A stretch of 64,000 bases of DNA, from NCBI RefSeq assembly GCF_022870885.1, contig NZ_CP091509.1, positions 1,178,001 through 1,242,000 on the forward strand. The letters run 5' to 3'. This document shows positions 28,124-37,411 of this stretch, in pieces. The notes below the pieces were generated by a model. The model saw nothing but the letters and a program-made list of their open reading frames with translations. It was not told where the DNA came from and did not search any database. Source of the DNA: Neisseria dumasiana (GTDB lineage: Bacteria > Pseudomonadota > Gammaproteobacteria > Burkholderiales > Neisseriaceae). The position numbers were made by a program, and so were the translations under genes. Each line of letters begins with the position of its first letter. The stretch's first letter is position 1.

Positions 28124-30697
28124 TCAATCAAACGCCAGCTTATCTCCGTCCGCTTTCACATGAATCACGCTTTCAGGCTGATATTTGCCTTCGAGCAGAG
28201 CCAGAGCCAGCGGGTTTTCGATTTCCGCTTGGATGGCGCGTTTGAGCGGGCGTGCGCCGTATACGGGGTCGAAGCCTGCTTTGGCGATGATGTCCAGCGC
28301 GGCATCGTCGACTTTGAGATGCAGGTTTTGCGCGGCAAGGCGTTTTTCCAAGCCTTTGAGCTGGATTTTGGAGATGCTGCGGATATTGGCCTGATCCAAG
28401 CCGTGGAACACGACCACTTCGTCGATACGGTTAATCATTTCGGGGCGGAAGTGTTCTTTCACGTCTTCCATGACCACTTCTTTCACGGCCTCGTAATCCG
28501 ATGTGCCCATTTGCTGGATGTGGTGGCTGCCGATGTTGGAAGTCATCACGATCACGGTGTTTTTAAAGTCTACCGTGCGGCCTTGGCCGTCGGTCAAGCG
28601 GCCGTCGTCCAGCACTTGCAGCAGGATGTTGAACACGTCGGGGTGGGCTTTTTCCACTTCGTCGAGCAGGATCACGCTGTAAGGTTTGCGGCGGACTTGT
28701 TCGGTTAGGTAGCCGCCTTCTTCGTAGCCGACGTAGCCGGGAGGCGCGCCGATTAAGCGGGCAACGGCGTGTTTTTCCATGTATTCCGACATATCGATGC
28801 GGATTAAATGGTCTTCGCTGTCAAACAGGAAGCTCGCCAATGCTTTGCACAGCTCGGTTTTGCCGACACCGGTCGGGCCTAAGAAAAGGAAGCTGCCGTA
28901 GGGTTTGTTGGGGTCGGCCAAGCCGGAGCGTGAGCGGCGGATGGCATCGGATACGGCGCGCACGGCTTCGTCTTGTCCCACTACGCGGTTGTGCAGCACG
29001 TCTTCCATTTTCAGCAGTTTTTCGCGTTCGCCTTCCATCATTTTGCTCACGGGAATGCCGGTCATGCGCGATACGATTTCGGCCACTTCGTCCGCGCCCA
29101 CTTTGGTGCGGAAAAGTTTGTTGGCCTGTTTTTCTTCGGGATTGCTTTCCAGCGATTCCAGTTGGCGCGCAAGTTTGGGCAGTTCGCCGTATTCGAGTTC
29201 CGAGGCGCGGGCAAAATCGCCTTGGCGTTTGGCCTGCTCGATTTTGACTTTGATGTCGTCGATTTGTTTTTTCACGTCGGCGGTGCCGGCGGAAGCGGCT
29301 TTTTCGGCTTTCCAGATTTCGTCCAAATCGGCGTATTCTTTTTGCAGGCCGGCGATTTCTTCGTCGATCAGCTCCAAGCGTTTTTTGCTGGCATCGTCGC
29401 TTTCTTTCTCAACGTGCATTTTTTCCATTTTAAGTTGGATGATGCGGCGGTCGAGTTTGTCCATCTGCTCAGGTTTGGAATCCAATTCCATTTTGATGCG
29501 GCTGGCGGCTTCGTCGATCAAATCAATGGCCTTATCGGGCAGAAAGCGGTCGGTAATGTAGCGGTTGCTCAATTCCGCAGCAGCGACAATGGCCGGGTCG
29601 GTGATGTCGATGCCGTGGTGGATTTCGTAACGCTCCTGCAAGCCGCGCAGAATGGCGATGGTGTCTTCCACGCTTGGTTCGCCCACCAATACTTTTTGGA
29701 AGCGGCGTTCCAGCGCGGCATCTTTTTCGATGTATTGGCGGTATTCGTCCAAAGTGGTGGCACCGATACAGTGCAGTTCGCCGCGGGCAAGGGCGGGTTT
29801 GAGCATATTACCCGCGTCCATCGCGCCGTCGGTTTTGCCCGCGCCAACCAAAGTATGGATTTCATCAATGAAAATCAGCGTGTTGCCGTCGTCTTTAGCC
29901 AAATCGTTTAAGACGGCCTTTAAGCGTTCTTCAAACTCGCCGCGGTATTTGGCACCGGCAATCAATGCGGCCAAATCAAGCACCAGCAGGCGTTTGTTGC
30001 GCAGGGAATCGGGCACTTCGCCATCGACGATGCGTTGAGCCAAGCCTTCCACAATGGCGGTTTTACCCACGCCGGGCTCGCCGATTAACACCGGGTTGTT
30101 TTTGGTGCGGCGTTGCAATACTTGGATGGCGCGGCGGATTTCGTCGTCGCGGCCGATCACGGGGTCGAGTTTGCCTTCGCGGGCACGCTGGGTTAAATCG
30201 GTGGTGTATTTTTTCAGGGCTTCGCGTTGGTCTTCGGCGTTGGGGTTATCCACAGAGGCTCCTCCTCGTACCGCGTCAATGGCGGCGTTGATGTTTTGTT
30301 CGGTGGCACCGGCGTTTTTCAGAATTTTGCCGGTGCTGTCGTTTTGCTGTACCAGTGCCAGCGGAAACAGTTCGCTGGCAATATAGGCATCACCGCGCTT
30401 CACGGCGGCTTTGTCCATCAGGTTTAAGACGGCCTGCAATTCGCGGCTGGGCAGAATTTCGCCGCCGGTGCCGGATACTTTGGGCAGGCTGTTTAAGGTT
30501 TGGGTAAGTTGTTGTTTTACTTGCGGCACATTTACGCCGGCGTGTGAAAGCAGGGCGGCGGTGCCGCCTTCGTTATCGTCGAGCAGGGCTTTCAATACAT
30601 GGCCAGCTTCGAGATAGCTGTTGTCGGCAGCCAAAGCCATGCTTTGGGCATCGGCCAGCGCTTGTTGGAATTTTGCGGTTAGTTTGTCGAATCTCAT
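28124..30697 (-). CDS. clpB: ClpB disaggregase
   Basis: The 857-aa Hsp100 chaperone has an N-terminal Clp-N repeat domain (residues 1-150). The first AAA+ domain has Walker A GEPGVGKT and Walker [11 protein letters not shown] coiled-coil middle domain spans about 400-520 ([20 protein letters not shown]), and the second AAA+ domain has GPTGVGKT and [14 protein letters not shown]. It resolubilises aggregated proteins with DnaK. A sigma-32-type promoter precedes it. Confidence 0.97.
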   Translation of the reverse strand: MRFDKLTAKFQQALADAQSMALAADNSYLEAGHVLKALLDDNEGGTAALLSHAGVNVPQVKQQLTQTLNSLPKVSGTGGEILPSRELQAVLNLMDKAAVKRGDAYIASELFPLALVQQNDSTGKILKNAGATEQNINAAIDAVRGGASVDNPNAEDQREALKKYTTDLTQRAREGKLDPVIGRDDEIRRAIQVLQRRTKNNPVLIGEPGVGKTAIVEGLAQRIVDGEVPDSLRNKRLLVLDLAALIAGAKYRGEFEERLKAVLNDLAKDDGNTLIFIDEIHTLVGAGKTDGAMDAGNMLKPALARGELHCIGATTLDEYRQYIEKDAALERRFQKVLVGEPSVEDTIAILRGLQERYEIHHGIDITDPAIVAAAELSNRYITDRFLPDKAIDLIDEAASRIKMELDSKPEQMDKLDRRIIQLKMEKMHVEKESDDASKKRLELIDEEIAGLQKEYADLDEIWKAEKAASAGTADVKKQIDDIKVKIEQAKRQGDFARASELEYGELPKLARQLESLESNPEEKQANKLFRTKVGADEVAEIVSRMTGIPVSKMMEGEREKLLKMEDVLHNRVVGQDEAVRAVSDAIRRSRSGLADPNKPYGSFLFLGPTGVGKTELCKALASFLFDSEDHLIRIDMSEYMEKHAVARLIGAPPGYVGYEEGGYLTEQVRRKPYSVILLDEVEKAHPDVFNILLQVLDDGRLTDGQGRTVDFKNTVIVMTSNIGSHHIQQMGTSDYEAVKEVVMEDVKEHFRPEMINRIDEVVVFHGLDQANIRSISKIQLKGLEKRLAAQNLHLKVDDAALDIIAKAGFDPVYGARPLKRAIQAEIENPLALALLEGKYQPESVIHVKADGDKLAFD

Positions 30698-30740
30698 CTG
30701 TTTTCTTTCTTTAAAGTTTGTGTATTGTTCAGATGAAAGC

Positions 30741-30768
30741 TATATGGGTTCGCCTGTGGGTAAGTCAA
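30741..30768 (-). promoter_or_regulatory. RpoH (sigma-32) type promoter of clpB
   Basis: Reading the minus strand, TTGACTT (30762-30768) and CCCATATA (30741-30748) are separated by 13 bp. This fits the heat-shock consensus of a CTTGAA-like -35 and a CCCATnT -10. The -10 element lies 43 bp upstream of the clpB start codon. Confidence 0.6.
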
Positions 30769-30937
30769 TGTATAAACGGTTTAAAAATGATGAAAAATAT
30801 TTTATTTATTGATTTTTATATAGAAATTTTTATTTAAATTGTGGATAAGTTTGGTATGCTTGGAGCTGATAGCTTTTTATGCTATATGTTTTTTTAGAAT
30901 GCGCAGTTTTGAAAAATATAAAATATAGTAGTTAAAC

Positions 30938-31369
30938 ATGGAGATGATTGTGTCTGAGTTTGAAAGTTACCCATTTTTTCGCGTAGTTTTATTTATACCG
31001 CTTATTTTATCCATTTTAAATGGTATTTATTTTTTTAATAATGCAGTATTTGATATCAGGAGTCGCCTTTTTTCATTAATATCATTCCTTTTAGGTATAT
31101 ATATAATACCGGCATTAGGAGCAGGAATTTGGGCGGTATGGAGGCGATATGACAGAAAAAACAAATGCAGATATTCGATAATTGGCGGGTTGTTTCATAC
31201 TTTTGCATTTATGCTTTATATAGCTTTTAGTTTCTGTGTTGGATCGGTTGATTGCGGAAAATTTGGATGGTGGGGATTTTTTTATGCTAATGTGATTGTT
31301 TTTGTAATTTCCACAATTTTCTATTTCATCTGTTCTTTCTTAATATTGCCAAAGAAAAGCCGAGTATAA
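30938..31369 (+). CDS. Hypothetical four-helix membrane protein
   Basis: The 143-aa protein has about four hydrophobic segments (around residues 15-35, 42-66, 82-104 and 112-136) with short loops and a positively charged stretch (RRYDRKNKCR) that should face the cytoplasm. I recognise no family. The gene and its leader are much AT-richer than clpB and trpS on either side, suggesting acquisition by transfer. The first or the fourth codon (GTG) could be the start. Confidence 0.6.
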   Translation: MEMIVSEFESYPFFRVVLFIPLILSILNGIYFFNNAVFDIRSRLFSLISFLLGIYIIPALGAGIWAVWRRYDRKNKCRYSIIGGLFHTFAFMLYIAFSFCVGSVDCGKFGWWGFFYANVIVFVISTIFYFICSFLILPKKSRV

Positions 31370-31439
31370 TTGCGCATATTTTTTATTGTTCAGGTAAAGG
31401 TAGGGTGCCCTGAATGTTCTTGAAGAGAGTTTGAAAATA

Positions 31440-32459
31440 ATGGAAATATTTAATAAAAAACGCGTTTTAACCGGCGTAACCACCACCGGCATTCCGCACT
31501 TGGGCAACTACGTCGGTGCCATCCGCCCTGCGATTGCGGCCTCACATGCGCCGGATACCGAATCTTTCCTGTTTCTCGCCGATTACCACGGCATCATCAA
31601 ATGCCATGATCCCGAGATGATTCACGAATCCACCCAAGCCGTTGCCGCCACTTGGCTGGCTTGCGGTTTAGACCCCGAAAAAACCACGTTTTACCGCCAG
31701 AGCGACATTCCCGAAATCATGGAATTGAACTGGATTCTGACCTGCATCACCGCCAAAGGCCTGATGAACCGCGCCCATGCCTACAAAGCGGCAGTGCAAG
31801 AAAATCTGGATAAAGGGCAGGAAGACCAAGACCACCAAATCGAGATGGGCTTGTACAGCTACCCGATTCTGATGACCGCCGACATTTTGATGTTTAACGC
31901 GAAAGAAGTGCCGGTGGGTCGCGACCAAATCCAGCACGTTGAAATGGCGCGCGATATTGCAGGCCGTTTCAACCACCGCTTTAAAGAAGTGTTCACGCTG
32001 CCCGAAGTGAAAATCGACGAAAACGTCGAGTTGCTGGTAGGCTTGGACGGCCGCAAGATGAGTAAAAGCTACGGCAACACCATTCCGCTGTGGGAAAACG
32101 ATAAGAAAACCCAAAAATCGGTGAATAAAATCATTACCAACTTAAAAGAGCCGGGCGAACCGAAACAGCCCGACGAAAGCCCGTTGTTTGAGATTTACAA
32201 AGCCTTTGCCACACCTGCCGAAACCGCCGAATTCACGCAAATGCTGGCCGAAGGCTTGGCATGGGGTGAAGCCAAAAAAATGCTTGCCGCAAAAATCAAT
32301 GCCGAATTGGCCGAACCACGCGAACGCTACAACGCCTTAACCGCCAACCCCGCGCAAATCGAAGATATTTTGCAGGCAGGCGCACAAAAAGCCCGGAAAC
32401 AGGCGCGCGTGCTGCTTGATCAAGTGCGCGATGCCGTGGGTATCCGGGCTTTGAAATAA
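31440..32459 (+). CDS. trpS: Tryptophanyl-tRNA synthetase
   Basis: The 339-aa class I synthetase has the HIGH-equivalent [13 protein letters not shown] near the N-terminus and the KMSKS loop [14 protein letters not shown] in the second half. The ATG at 31440 ([13 protein letters not shown]) lies about 12 nt after the GAAGAGAG ribosome-binding site; an in-frame TTG three codons earlier is less likely. Confidence 0.95.
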   Translation: MEIFNKKRVLTGVTTTGIPHLGNYVGAIRPAIAASHAPDTESFLFLADYHGIIKCHDPEMIHESTQAVAATWLACGLDPEKTTFYRQSDIPEIMELNWILTCITAKGLMNRAHAYKAAVQENLDKGQEDQDHQIEMGLYSYPILMTADILMFNAKEVPVGRDQIQHVEMARDIAGRFNHRFKEVFTLPEVKIDENVELLVGLDGRKMSKSYGNTIPLWENDKKTQKSVNKIITNLKEPGEPKQPDESPLFEIYKAFATPAETAEFTQMLAEGLAWGEAKKMLAAKINAELAEPRERYNALTANPAQIEDILQAGAQKARKQARVLLDQVRDAVGIRALK

Positions 32460-32508
32460 TTAAGTTTCGTATGAGGTTGGAAAGTGGGAAAGCCGGGCTT
32501 GAGGCAGT

Positions 32509-32703
32509 TTACTCGTCTTCAGGTTCCGGCTTGATATCTTCCAAGTGCAGCCGTTTGTTTTCGATTTCGCGGTCGCTTAAAGGATGGTCGGCATAGGTGA
32601 CCAAATCGTCTACCGAATCTTCGATGACCAGCTCGCGCTCTTCGGCTTCCATTTCTTCCGCGGGTGTTAAATCGAATGTGCTGTCTTGTTCGGTCGGTTT
32701 CAT
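32509..32703 (-). CDS. Small highly acidic hypothetical protein
   Basis: The 64-aa protein has 23 Asp/Glu and 6 Lys/Arg, and no hydrophobic core long enough for a membrane segment. A strong ribosome-binding site (AAAAGGAGTT) precedes the ATG. No family recognised. It is transcribed divergently from the next gene, convergent with trpS. It may be a disordered regulatory or charge-shielding protein. Confidence 0.6.
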   Translation of the reverse strand: MKPTEQDSTFDLTPAEEMEAEERELVIEDSVDDLVTYADHPLSDREIENKRLHLEDIKPEPEDE

Positions 32704-32765
32704 AATAAACTCCTTTTAATTTGATAACGTGCCGAATACCGGCACGGTTTTATTCTAAACCAAAA

Positions 32766-32792
32766 AAGGCCGTCTGAAATTCAGACGGCCTT
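32766..32792. repeat. Inverted DUS pair between divergent small genes
   Basis: Two AG-type DUS copies face each other with a 3-nt loop. Because the flanking genes diverge, it is unlikely to act as their terminator. Confidence 0.6.
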
Positions 32793-32817
32793 ACAATGAT
32801 GAAACTTAATCAATGTT

Positions 32818-33519
32818 ATGAATTTTGATTTGAAAAATCTATATCAATCGATAGTGCAGGCTGAATTGAGACAAAGGATGCAAAATGCAGTGAATGTATT
32901 CCATTTTGCTGTATGGCTGTGGCAGCAGGATAGAGTGCCGGATATTACTGCTTATCGCGCTGCGATTAAGGCGGTGTTTGAACATTTTATCCGGCCTGAG
33001 CGTGATATGCTGCGTGAGCAGAGCCATTTGTATTATGAGAAGAAAAAAGCAGAACATGAAATTAACCATGATCCGCGCAGTGTCAGGCAGATCAGGGAGA
33101 GACTGATTCGGGAAGCAGAAAGGGAGCAAGAGCGTTTGACGCTTACTCTGAATCTGGAAGAAGCCCACCCTGTTACGCTAGGTAACAATTTTTTGCACCC
33201 GTTAGAAAAAATGAAATTTTCTGCTGCAGATGAAAATCAATGGTTTGAAACTTTGTCTTACAATTTTTGTAATCCTCCTTACGGATTGCGTGGTTTGACA
33301 GGGGAAGAAGCAATAGCTTTATGGCGAGATTTCTGTTTTTTGACGGGATTAATCAAGACCGATGAACCTGTTGTTACCGATTGGATACAGCATCAGGTGT
33401 ACGGCAGAACACTCGAAACCCATCCATTCAGCAATTATTTTGACGACGGATTAGATTGGTGGGGCGTGTGGTGTTTGACGGTGTTCAATCCGAACAATAA
33501 ACGCTTGCGGTTATTGTAG
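32818..33519 (+). CDS. Hypothetical soluble protein
   Basis: This 233-aa protein has no signal peptide or membrane segment. The middle (about residues 70-115) is strongly charged and helical (YYEKKKAEHEINHD, REAEREQERL). The C-terminal half is rich in Trp (LWRDFCFLTGL, DDGLDWWGVWCLTVFN). I do not recognise it. AT-richer than its neighbours. The gene starts 26 bp downstream of a DUS hairpin with no obvious ribosome-binding site, so the start is uncertain. Confidence 0.6.
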   Translation: MNFDLKNLYQSIVQAELRQRMQNAVNVFHFAVWLWQQDRVPDITAYRAAIKAVFEHFIRPERDMLREQSHLYYEKKKAEHEINHDPRSVRQIRERLIREAEREQERLTLTLNLEEAHPVTLGNNFLHPLEKMKFSAADENQWFETLSYNFCNPPYGLRGLTGEEAIALWRDFCFLTGLIKTDEPVVTDWIQHQVYGRTLETHPFSNYFDDGLDWWGVWCLTVFNPNNKRLRLL

Positions 33520-33674
33520 CCAGTGCTTCAGATTGAAATGAACAAAAGGCCGTCTGAAAAAGCATTTAGCAAATCTTAATCTTGCCTTACATCTTGATGT
33601 TTTTCGCATTTTTTCAGCCGATGCAATATCGGAAAACCCTTACCCGAGCTTTATCGGTTTTCAAAAAGGAACGA

Positions 33675-34217
33675 ATGATGACTCCCAAAACCGTACTTGA
33701 TTTTTGGTTCGATGAACAAAACCGGCCGTTTTGGTTCAGCAAAAGCGATGAGTTTGATGCGGAAATCCGCAGCCGCTTTGCCGATGTGTGGCGGCAGGCG
33801 GCTTATTCGGAGCTTTACGGCTGGCGCGACACGCTGCATGGCCGTTTGGCGGAAATCATTGTGCTCGACCAATTTTCACGCAACCTGTTCCGCGACAGCC
33901 CTATGGCGTTCGCGCAGGATAATATGGCGGTGGCGCTGGCGCAGGAAGCAGTGCGGCAGCCGGGCTTTGCCGGGATGGAGGCTTCCGAGCGCCATTTTAT
34001 GTTGATGCCGCTGATGCACAGTGAAAGCCGTGTGATTCATGAGCAGGCGGTGGTATGGTTTGAACGCTACACTACGCCTTATGCGCTTGATTTTGAAATC
34101 AAACATAAGGTTATTATCGACCGCTTCGGCCGTTATCCGCACCGCAATGCTGTTTTGGGGCGCGAAAGCACTGCGGAAGAAATCGCTTTTCTGCAAGAGC
34201 CGGGTTCGTCGTTTTAA
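33675..34217 (+). CDS. DUF924 family protein
   Basis: The 180-aa protein carries the DUF924 pattern: VLDFWFDEQNRPFWFSKSDE at the N-terminus, LAEIIVLDQFSRNLFR, MLMPLMHSES and DRFGRYPHRNAVLGRES. The fold is an all-helical TPR-like repeat; the biochemical role is unknown. The ATG at 33675, after AAAAAGGA, is preferred over a start 31 codons upstream. A second ATG follows at once, so 33678 is equally possible. Confidence 0.88.
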   Translation: MMTPKTVLDFWFDEQNRPFWFSKSDEFDAEIRSRFADVWRQAAYSELYGWRDTLHGRLAEIIVLDQFSRNLFRDSPMAFAQDNMAVALAQEAVRQPGFAGMEASERHFMLMPLMHSESRVIHEQAVVWFERYTTPYALDFEIKHKVIIDRFGRYPHRNAVLGRESTAEEIAFLQEPGSSF

Positions 34218-34229
34218 CTACAATTAATT

Positions 34230-34303
34230 GAGACCTTTGCCATCCCCCCGTTTGCAGCGCACCGAGCAGAAACGTTGCGCAGAGAGGGCTTTGTAAAGGT
34301 TTC
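34230..34303. repeat. Possible degenerate IS5-type end pair (74 bp)
   Basis: The left edge GAGACCTTTGC and the right edge (reverse GAAACCTTTAC) resemble each other and the ends of the complete IS5 element at 59574-60773. The interior has no ORF. This could be a decayed miniature element; the match is short. Confidence 0.3.
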
Positions 34304-34371
34304 CGGCTGTTCCGCATGATGAAATGTGCGGGCAGGATAAACCGTCAACCAGCAATTTATCAGGAGTATTC

Positions 34372-34908
34372 ATGACTAAAATCGCTCTCGTTATCGGCAG
34401 TTTGAGCCGCAAATCCATCAACCGCGCAGTTGCAGAACACATTACCGCCCAAGCGCCCGAAGGTGTGGAAATCGAAGAAGTAAACATCGGTGACCTGCCG
34501 CTTTATACCCAAGACCTCGACGGCGAGAACGTACCGGCTTACGAGCGCGTGCGTGCCCAGCTGAAAGCCGCCGATGCCGTGCTGATGGCCAGCCCCGAAC
34601 ATAACCGCACCATGCCGGCGGCTCTGAAAAACCTGATCGACATCGCTTCGCGCCCCAGCGGTCAAAGCGTATGGGCAGGCAAAAAAGTGGCTGTTGCCAC
34701 CGCTTCGCCCGGCAGTTACGGCGGCATCAATGCGGCCTTGCACATCCGCCAAAGTTTGCAGGCGATGGGCGCGGATGTGTTGATTGCGCCCGAAGTATTT
34801 CTCAGCCGCGCATCCGCTGCTTTGGATAACGGCAAAGTGGCAGACGAACGCACGGCAAACTTCTTAAACAAATTCGCCGCTGCGTTTTATGCTTGGGCGG
34901 CAAAATAA
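34372..34908 (+). CDS. NADPH-dependent FMN reductase (ChrR-like)
   Basis: The 178-aa flavodoxin-fold protein has the phosphate-binding loop GSLSRKSINR, the active-site region SPEHNRTMPAALKNLIDIAS, and ATASPGSYGGINA, all typical of the NADPH_dep_FMN_red family (ChrR/YieF, quinone and azo reductases). Start chosen at 34372 because ATCAGGAGT precedes it. Likely role: two-electron reduction of quinones or xenobiotics, protecting against oxidative stress. Confidence 0.88.
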   Translation: MTKIALVIGSLSRKSINRAVAEHITAQAPEGVEIEEVNIGDLPLYTQDLDGENVPAYERVRAQLKAADAVLMASPEHNRTMPAALKNLIDIASRPSGQSVWAGKKVAVATASPGSYGGINAALHIRQSLQAMGADVLIAPEVFLSRASAALDNGKVADERTANFLNKFAAAFYAWAAK

Positions 34909-34984
34909 AACCGAAAATACCGCCTTAACGGCGGACATCGGTGTTTTACGGGTTGCTTTACTTTGTGGGCGGAACAGCTGAACC

Positions 34985-35161
34985 ATGATAGGCCGCATTT
35001 TACGCATTGTTTTTTTAGTCGCCTTGCTTGGCTTGGTGGTTAACCGCTTACTTAACCGCAAACATAAACGGGCAGTACACGAGACAGTGCAAACCGGAGC
35101 GTGGGTGCTGCTGGCAGCATCTGCGTTGGCTTTGGGCTGGTATGTGTTGGCGGCAGGTTGA
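34985..35161 (+). CDS. Small two-helix membrane protein
   Basis: The 58-codon ORF encodes MIGRILRIVFLVALLGLVVN, a basic loop (RLLNRKHKR), and a second hydrophobic helix (WVLLAASALALGWYVLAAG). The hydrophobic-basic-hydrophobic layout and clean start and stop suggest a real membrane peptide. The ribosome-binding site is weak (GGCGGA). Function unknown; it lies alone between the flavin reductase and a nested inverted repeat. Confidence 0.5.
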   Translation: MIGRILRIVFLVALLGLVVNRLLNRKHKRAVHETVQTGAWVLLAASALALGWYVLAAG

Positions 35162-35183
35162 AGTTTGAGACACCATACAGCAA

Positions 35184-35345
35184 ATAAACTTATTTTTGAT
35201 GCAAAACGGCAAGCCGTGCGACGCCGTAGCAATGAAGTTTATTGGCGATAAACCAACCGGCCGTCTGAAATGTTCAGACGGCCGGTTGGTTATCGCAAAA
35301 CCGCTTATCTGCGGCTTGCTGTTTGCATTAAAAATAAGTGGATTG
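35184..35345. repeat. Nested inverted repeat around a DUS hairpin
   Basis: Outer arms of about 33 bp are imperfect complements (left ACTTATTTTTGATGCAAAAC; right around 35313-35345). They enclose a 52-bp hairpin (35245-35296) built on two DUS copies with extended GCGATAACCAACCGG arms. The left part also contains a smaller inverted pair AATAAACTT/AAGTTTATT. The inner hairpin may terminate the small membrane gene and uup. Confidence 0.6.
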
Positions 35346-35384
35346 ACCATATAGGATATGCCTGCATTCGTTCACATTTGAAGG

Positions 35385-35398
35385 TTTTGCAAAGGTCT
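35385..35398. repeat. Solo IS5-type end fragment
   Basis: TTTTGCAAAGGTCT matches 14 bases of the right end of the complete IS5 element at 60759-60773. No transposase remains nearby. Confidence 0.4.
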
Positions 35399-35405
35399 TT
35401 TCGGG

Positions 35406-37313
35406 TTATACCACTCCGTTTTGTTTGTTTTCCAAAATTTCCCAGCGTTCCAATTTTTCCAGCAGCAGCATTTCAATTTCTTCCGCACGCGTTTGCAGGG
35501 CGCCGGCTTTTTCGTAATCTTTGAACACGTCGGGGTCGGAAAGGCTGCCGTTGATTTGGGCTTGCTCGGCTTCTAAAGCGGCGATTTCTTCGGGAAGGGC
35601 TTCAAGCTCGCGCTGCTCTTTGTAGGAGAGTTTGACGGTGCGGTTGGCTTTGGGTTTGCTCTTTTCGGCGGCGGGTTCTGCGGGCTTTTGCTCTGAGGCC
35701 GTCTGAATCGATTGTTCGCGTTTTTTGGCATCGAGATAGTCTTCATAGCCGCCGATGTATTCTTTCAGACGGCCTTCACCTTCAAACACGATGCTTTGCG
35801 TGATGACGTTATCCAAAAACATCCGGTCGTGGCTGACCAAGAATACCGTGCCTTGATAATCGCGCAGTAATTCTTCGAGCAATTCCTGAGTTTCGATATC
35901 CAAGTCGTTGGTCGGTTCGTCGAGCACGAGAATATTGGCCGGACGGGTAAACAGTTTGGCCAGCAGCAGGCGGTTGCGTTCGCCGCCGGACAGCGACGAC
36001 ACGGGGCTTTGGGCGCGGGCAGGGTGGAAAAGGAAGTCTTCCAAATAGCTCATCACGTGTTTTTTCTTGCCGCCTACTTCCACATAATCGTTGCCTTGGC
36101 CGAGGGTGTAAAACACGGTGTCGTTTTCGTTCAGCGCGCTGCGGAACTGGTCGAAATACGCGACTTCCTGTTTGCTGCCCAAACGGATTCTGCCGTAAGT
36201 GGGTTGGAGTTCGCCCAAAATCAGCTTTAGGAAGGTGGTTTTGCCGATGCCGTTGGGGCCGATGAGGCCGATTTTGTCGCCGCGCTGGATTACGGTAGAG
36301 AATTTGTCCATGATGATTTTGTCGCCGTATTGGAACGAGGCGTGCTCGAGTTCGGCGATGATTTTGCCGCTTTTTTCGCCGGCATCGAGTTTGAACGATA
36401 CTTGCCCTTGGCGTTCGCGGCGGGCGGCGCGCTGTTTGCGCAGCTCTTCCAAGCGTTTGACGCGGCCTTCGTTGCGGGTGCGGCGGGCTTCGATGCCTTT
36501 GCGTATCCACGCTTCTTCTTGGGCGTGGAATTTGTCGAACAGGCGGTTGTGCTCGGCTTCTACGGCCAATTCTTCGGCTTTTTTCTCGCTGTATTTGGAA
36601 AAGCTGCCGGGATAGGAGCGCAGTATGCCGCGATCGAGTTCGACGATGCGGTTGGCGATATTGTCGAGAAAGCGGCGGTCGTGGGTGATGACGACGATGC
36701 TGCCGGAAAATTGCTGTAAAAGGTTTTCCAGCCACAGAATCGCGTCTATATCGAGATGGTTGGTCGGCTCGTCGAGCAGCAGCACATCGGGTTTCTGCAC
36801 CCATGCTTGGGCTAAGGCCAGCCGTTTTTTCTGGCCGCCGGAAAGGTTGGCGATGGTTTCGTTTTCGGGCAAGCCGATTTCGCTGATGGTTTGTTTGATG
36901 GCGGCATCGAACTGCCAGCCGTTTTGCACTTCCAATTTGGTTTGCAGTTCGTTCAGCTCTTTCAGCAAGGCTGCGTTTTCGCCGTTTTCGAGTTGCTGGC
37001 TGACATGATGGTAGCGGCGCAAGATGTCGCGCAGGCTGCCCAGCCCGTCAGCCACTACATCGAATACGGTGGCTTGCGGGTCGAAAAAAGATTCTTGCGG
37101 CACATAAACGGTTTTCAGGCCGTTTTGCACGATGAGTTGGCCGTCATCTGCTTTTTGCACACCGGCGAGAATTTTCAGAAAAGAGGATTTGCCCGCACCG
37201 TTGCGGCCAATCAAGCCGATTTTTTCGCCGCTATCGAGTTGGAAAGAGGCTTTGTCTAAAAGGGCAACGTGGCCGACGGCAAAGGATAGGTTTTCTGCTT
37301 GCAGGATGTTCAT
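35406..37313 (-). CDS. uup: ABC-F ATPase Uup
   Basis: The 635-aa soluble protein has tandem ATP-binding cassettes. Walker A motifs are GRNGAGKSS and GPNGIGKTT; signature motifs are LSGGQKKRLALAQ and LSGGERNRLLLAK; Walker B segments are DVLLLDEPTNHLD and NILVLDEPTNDLD. An inter-domain linker is followed by a C-terminal basic coiled-coil (about residues 550-620) characteristic of Uup. No membrane domain is present. Uup-type ABC-F proteins act on ribosomes and in DNA-branch metabolism. Start at 37313 chosen because upstream codons are not conserved. Confidence 0.9.
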   Translation of the reverse strand: MNILQAENLSFAVGHVALLDKASFQLDSGEKIGLIGRNGAGKSSFLKILAGVQKADDGQLIVQNGLKTVYVPQESFFDPQATVFDVVADGLGSLRDILRRYHHVSQQLENGENAALLKELNELQTKLEVQNGWQFDAAIKQTISEIGLPENETIANLSGGQKKRLALAQAWVQKPDVLLLDEPTNHLDIDAILWLENLLQQFSGSIVVITHDRRFLDNIANRIVELDRGILRSYPGSFSKYSEKKAEELAVEAEHNRLFDKFHAQEEAWIRKGIEARRTRNEGRVKRLEELRKQRAARRERQGQVSFKLDAGEKSGKIIAELEHASFQYGDKIIMDKFSTVIQRGDKIGLIGPNGIGKTTFLKLILGELQPTYGRIRLGSKQEVAYFDQFRSALNENDTVFYTLGQGNDYVEVGGKKKHVMSYLEDFLFHPARAQSPVSSLSGGERNRLLLAKLFTRPANILVLDEPTNDLDIETQELLEELLRDYQGTVFLVSHDRMFLDNVITQSIVFEGEGRLKEYIGGYEDYLDAKKREQSIQTASEQKPAEPAAEKSKPKANRTVKLSYKEQRELEALPEEIAALEAEQAQINGSLSDPDVFKDYEKAGALQTRAEEIEMLLLEKLERWEILENKQNGVV

Positions 37314-37359
37314 AATATCGGGTGTGCAAAAATGGGTTATTTTAACTGATTTTGGCAAA

Positions 37360-37393
37360 CGAGGCCGTCTGAAATGGTTTTCAGACGGCCTCG
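37360..37393 (-). terminator. Inverted DUS hairpin after the FAD/Fe-S oxidoreductase
   Basis: Stem CGAGGCCGTCTGAAA with complement, 18 bp beyond the stop codon. Confidence 0.7.
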
Positions 37394-37411
37394 TCTCATC
37401 GGCGGGAAGGT

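Noticed and set aside
28905..29911. Long plus-strand ORFs opposite clpB
   Set aside because: Antisense shadows; clpB is unambiguous.
35809..36804. 331-codon minus-strand ORF in uup
   Set aside because: Arg/Pro/His-rich out-of-frame shadow of uup with no family features.
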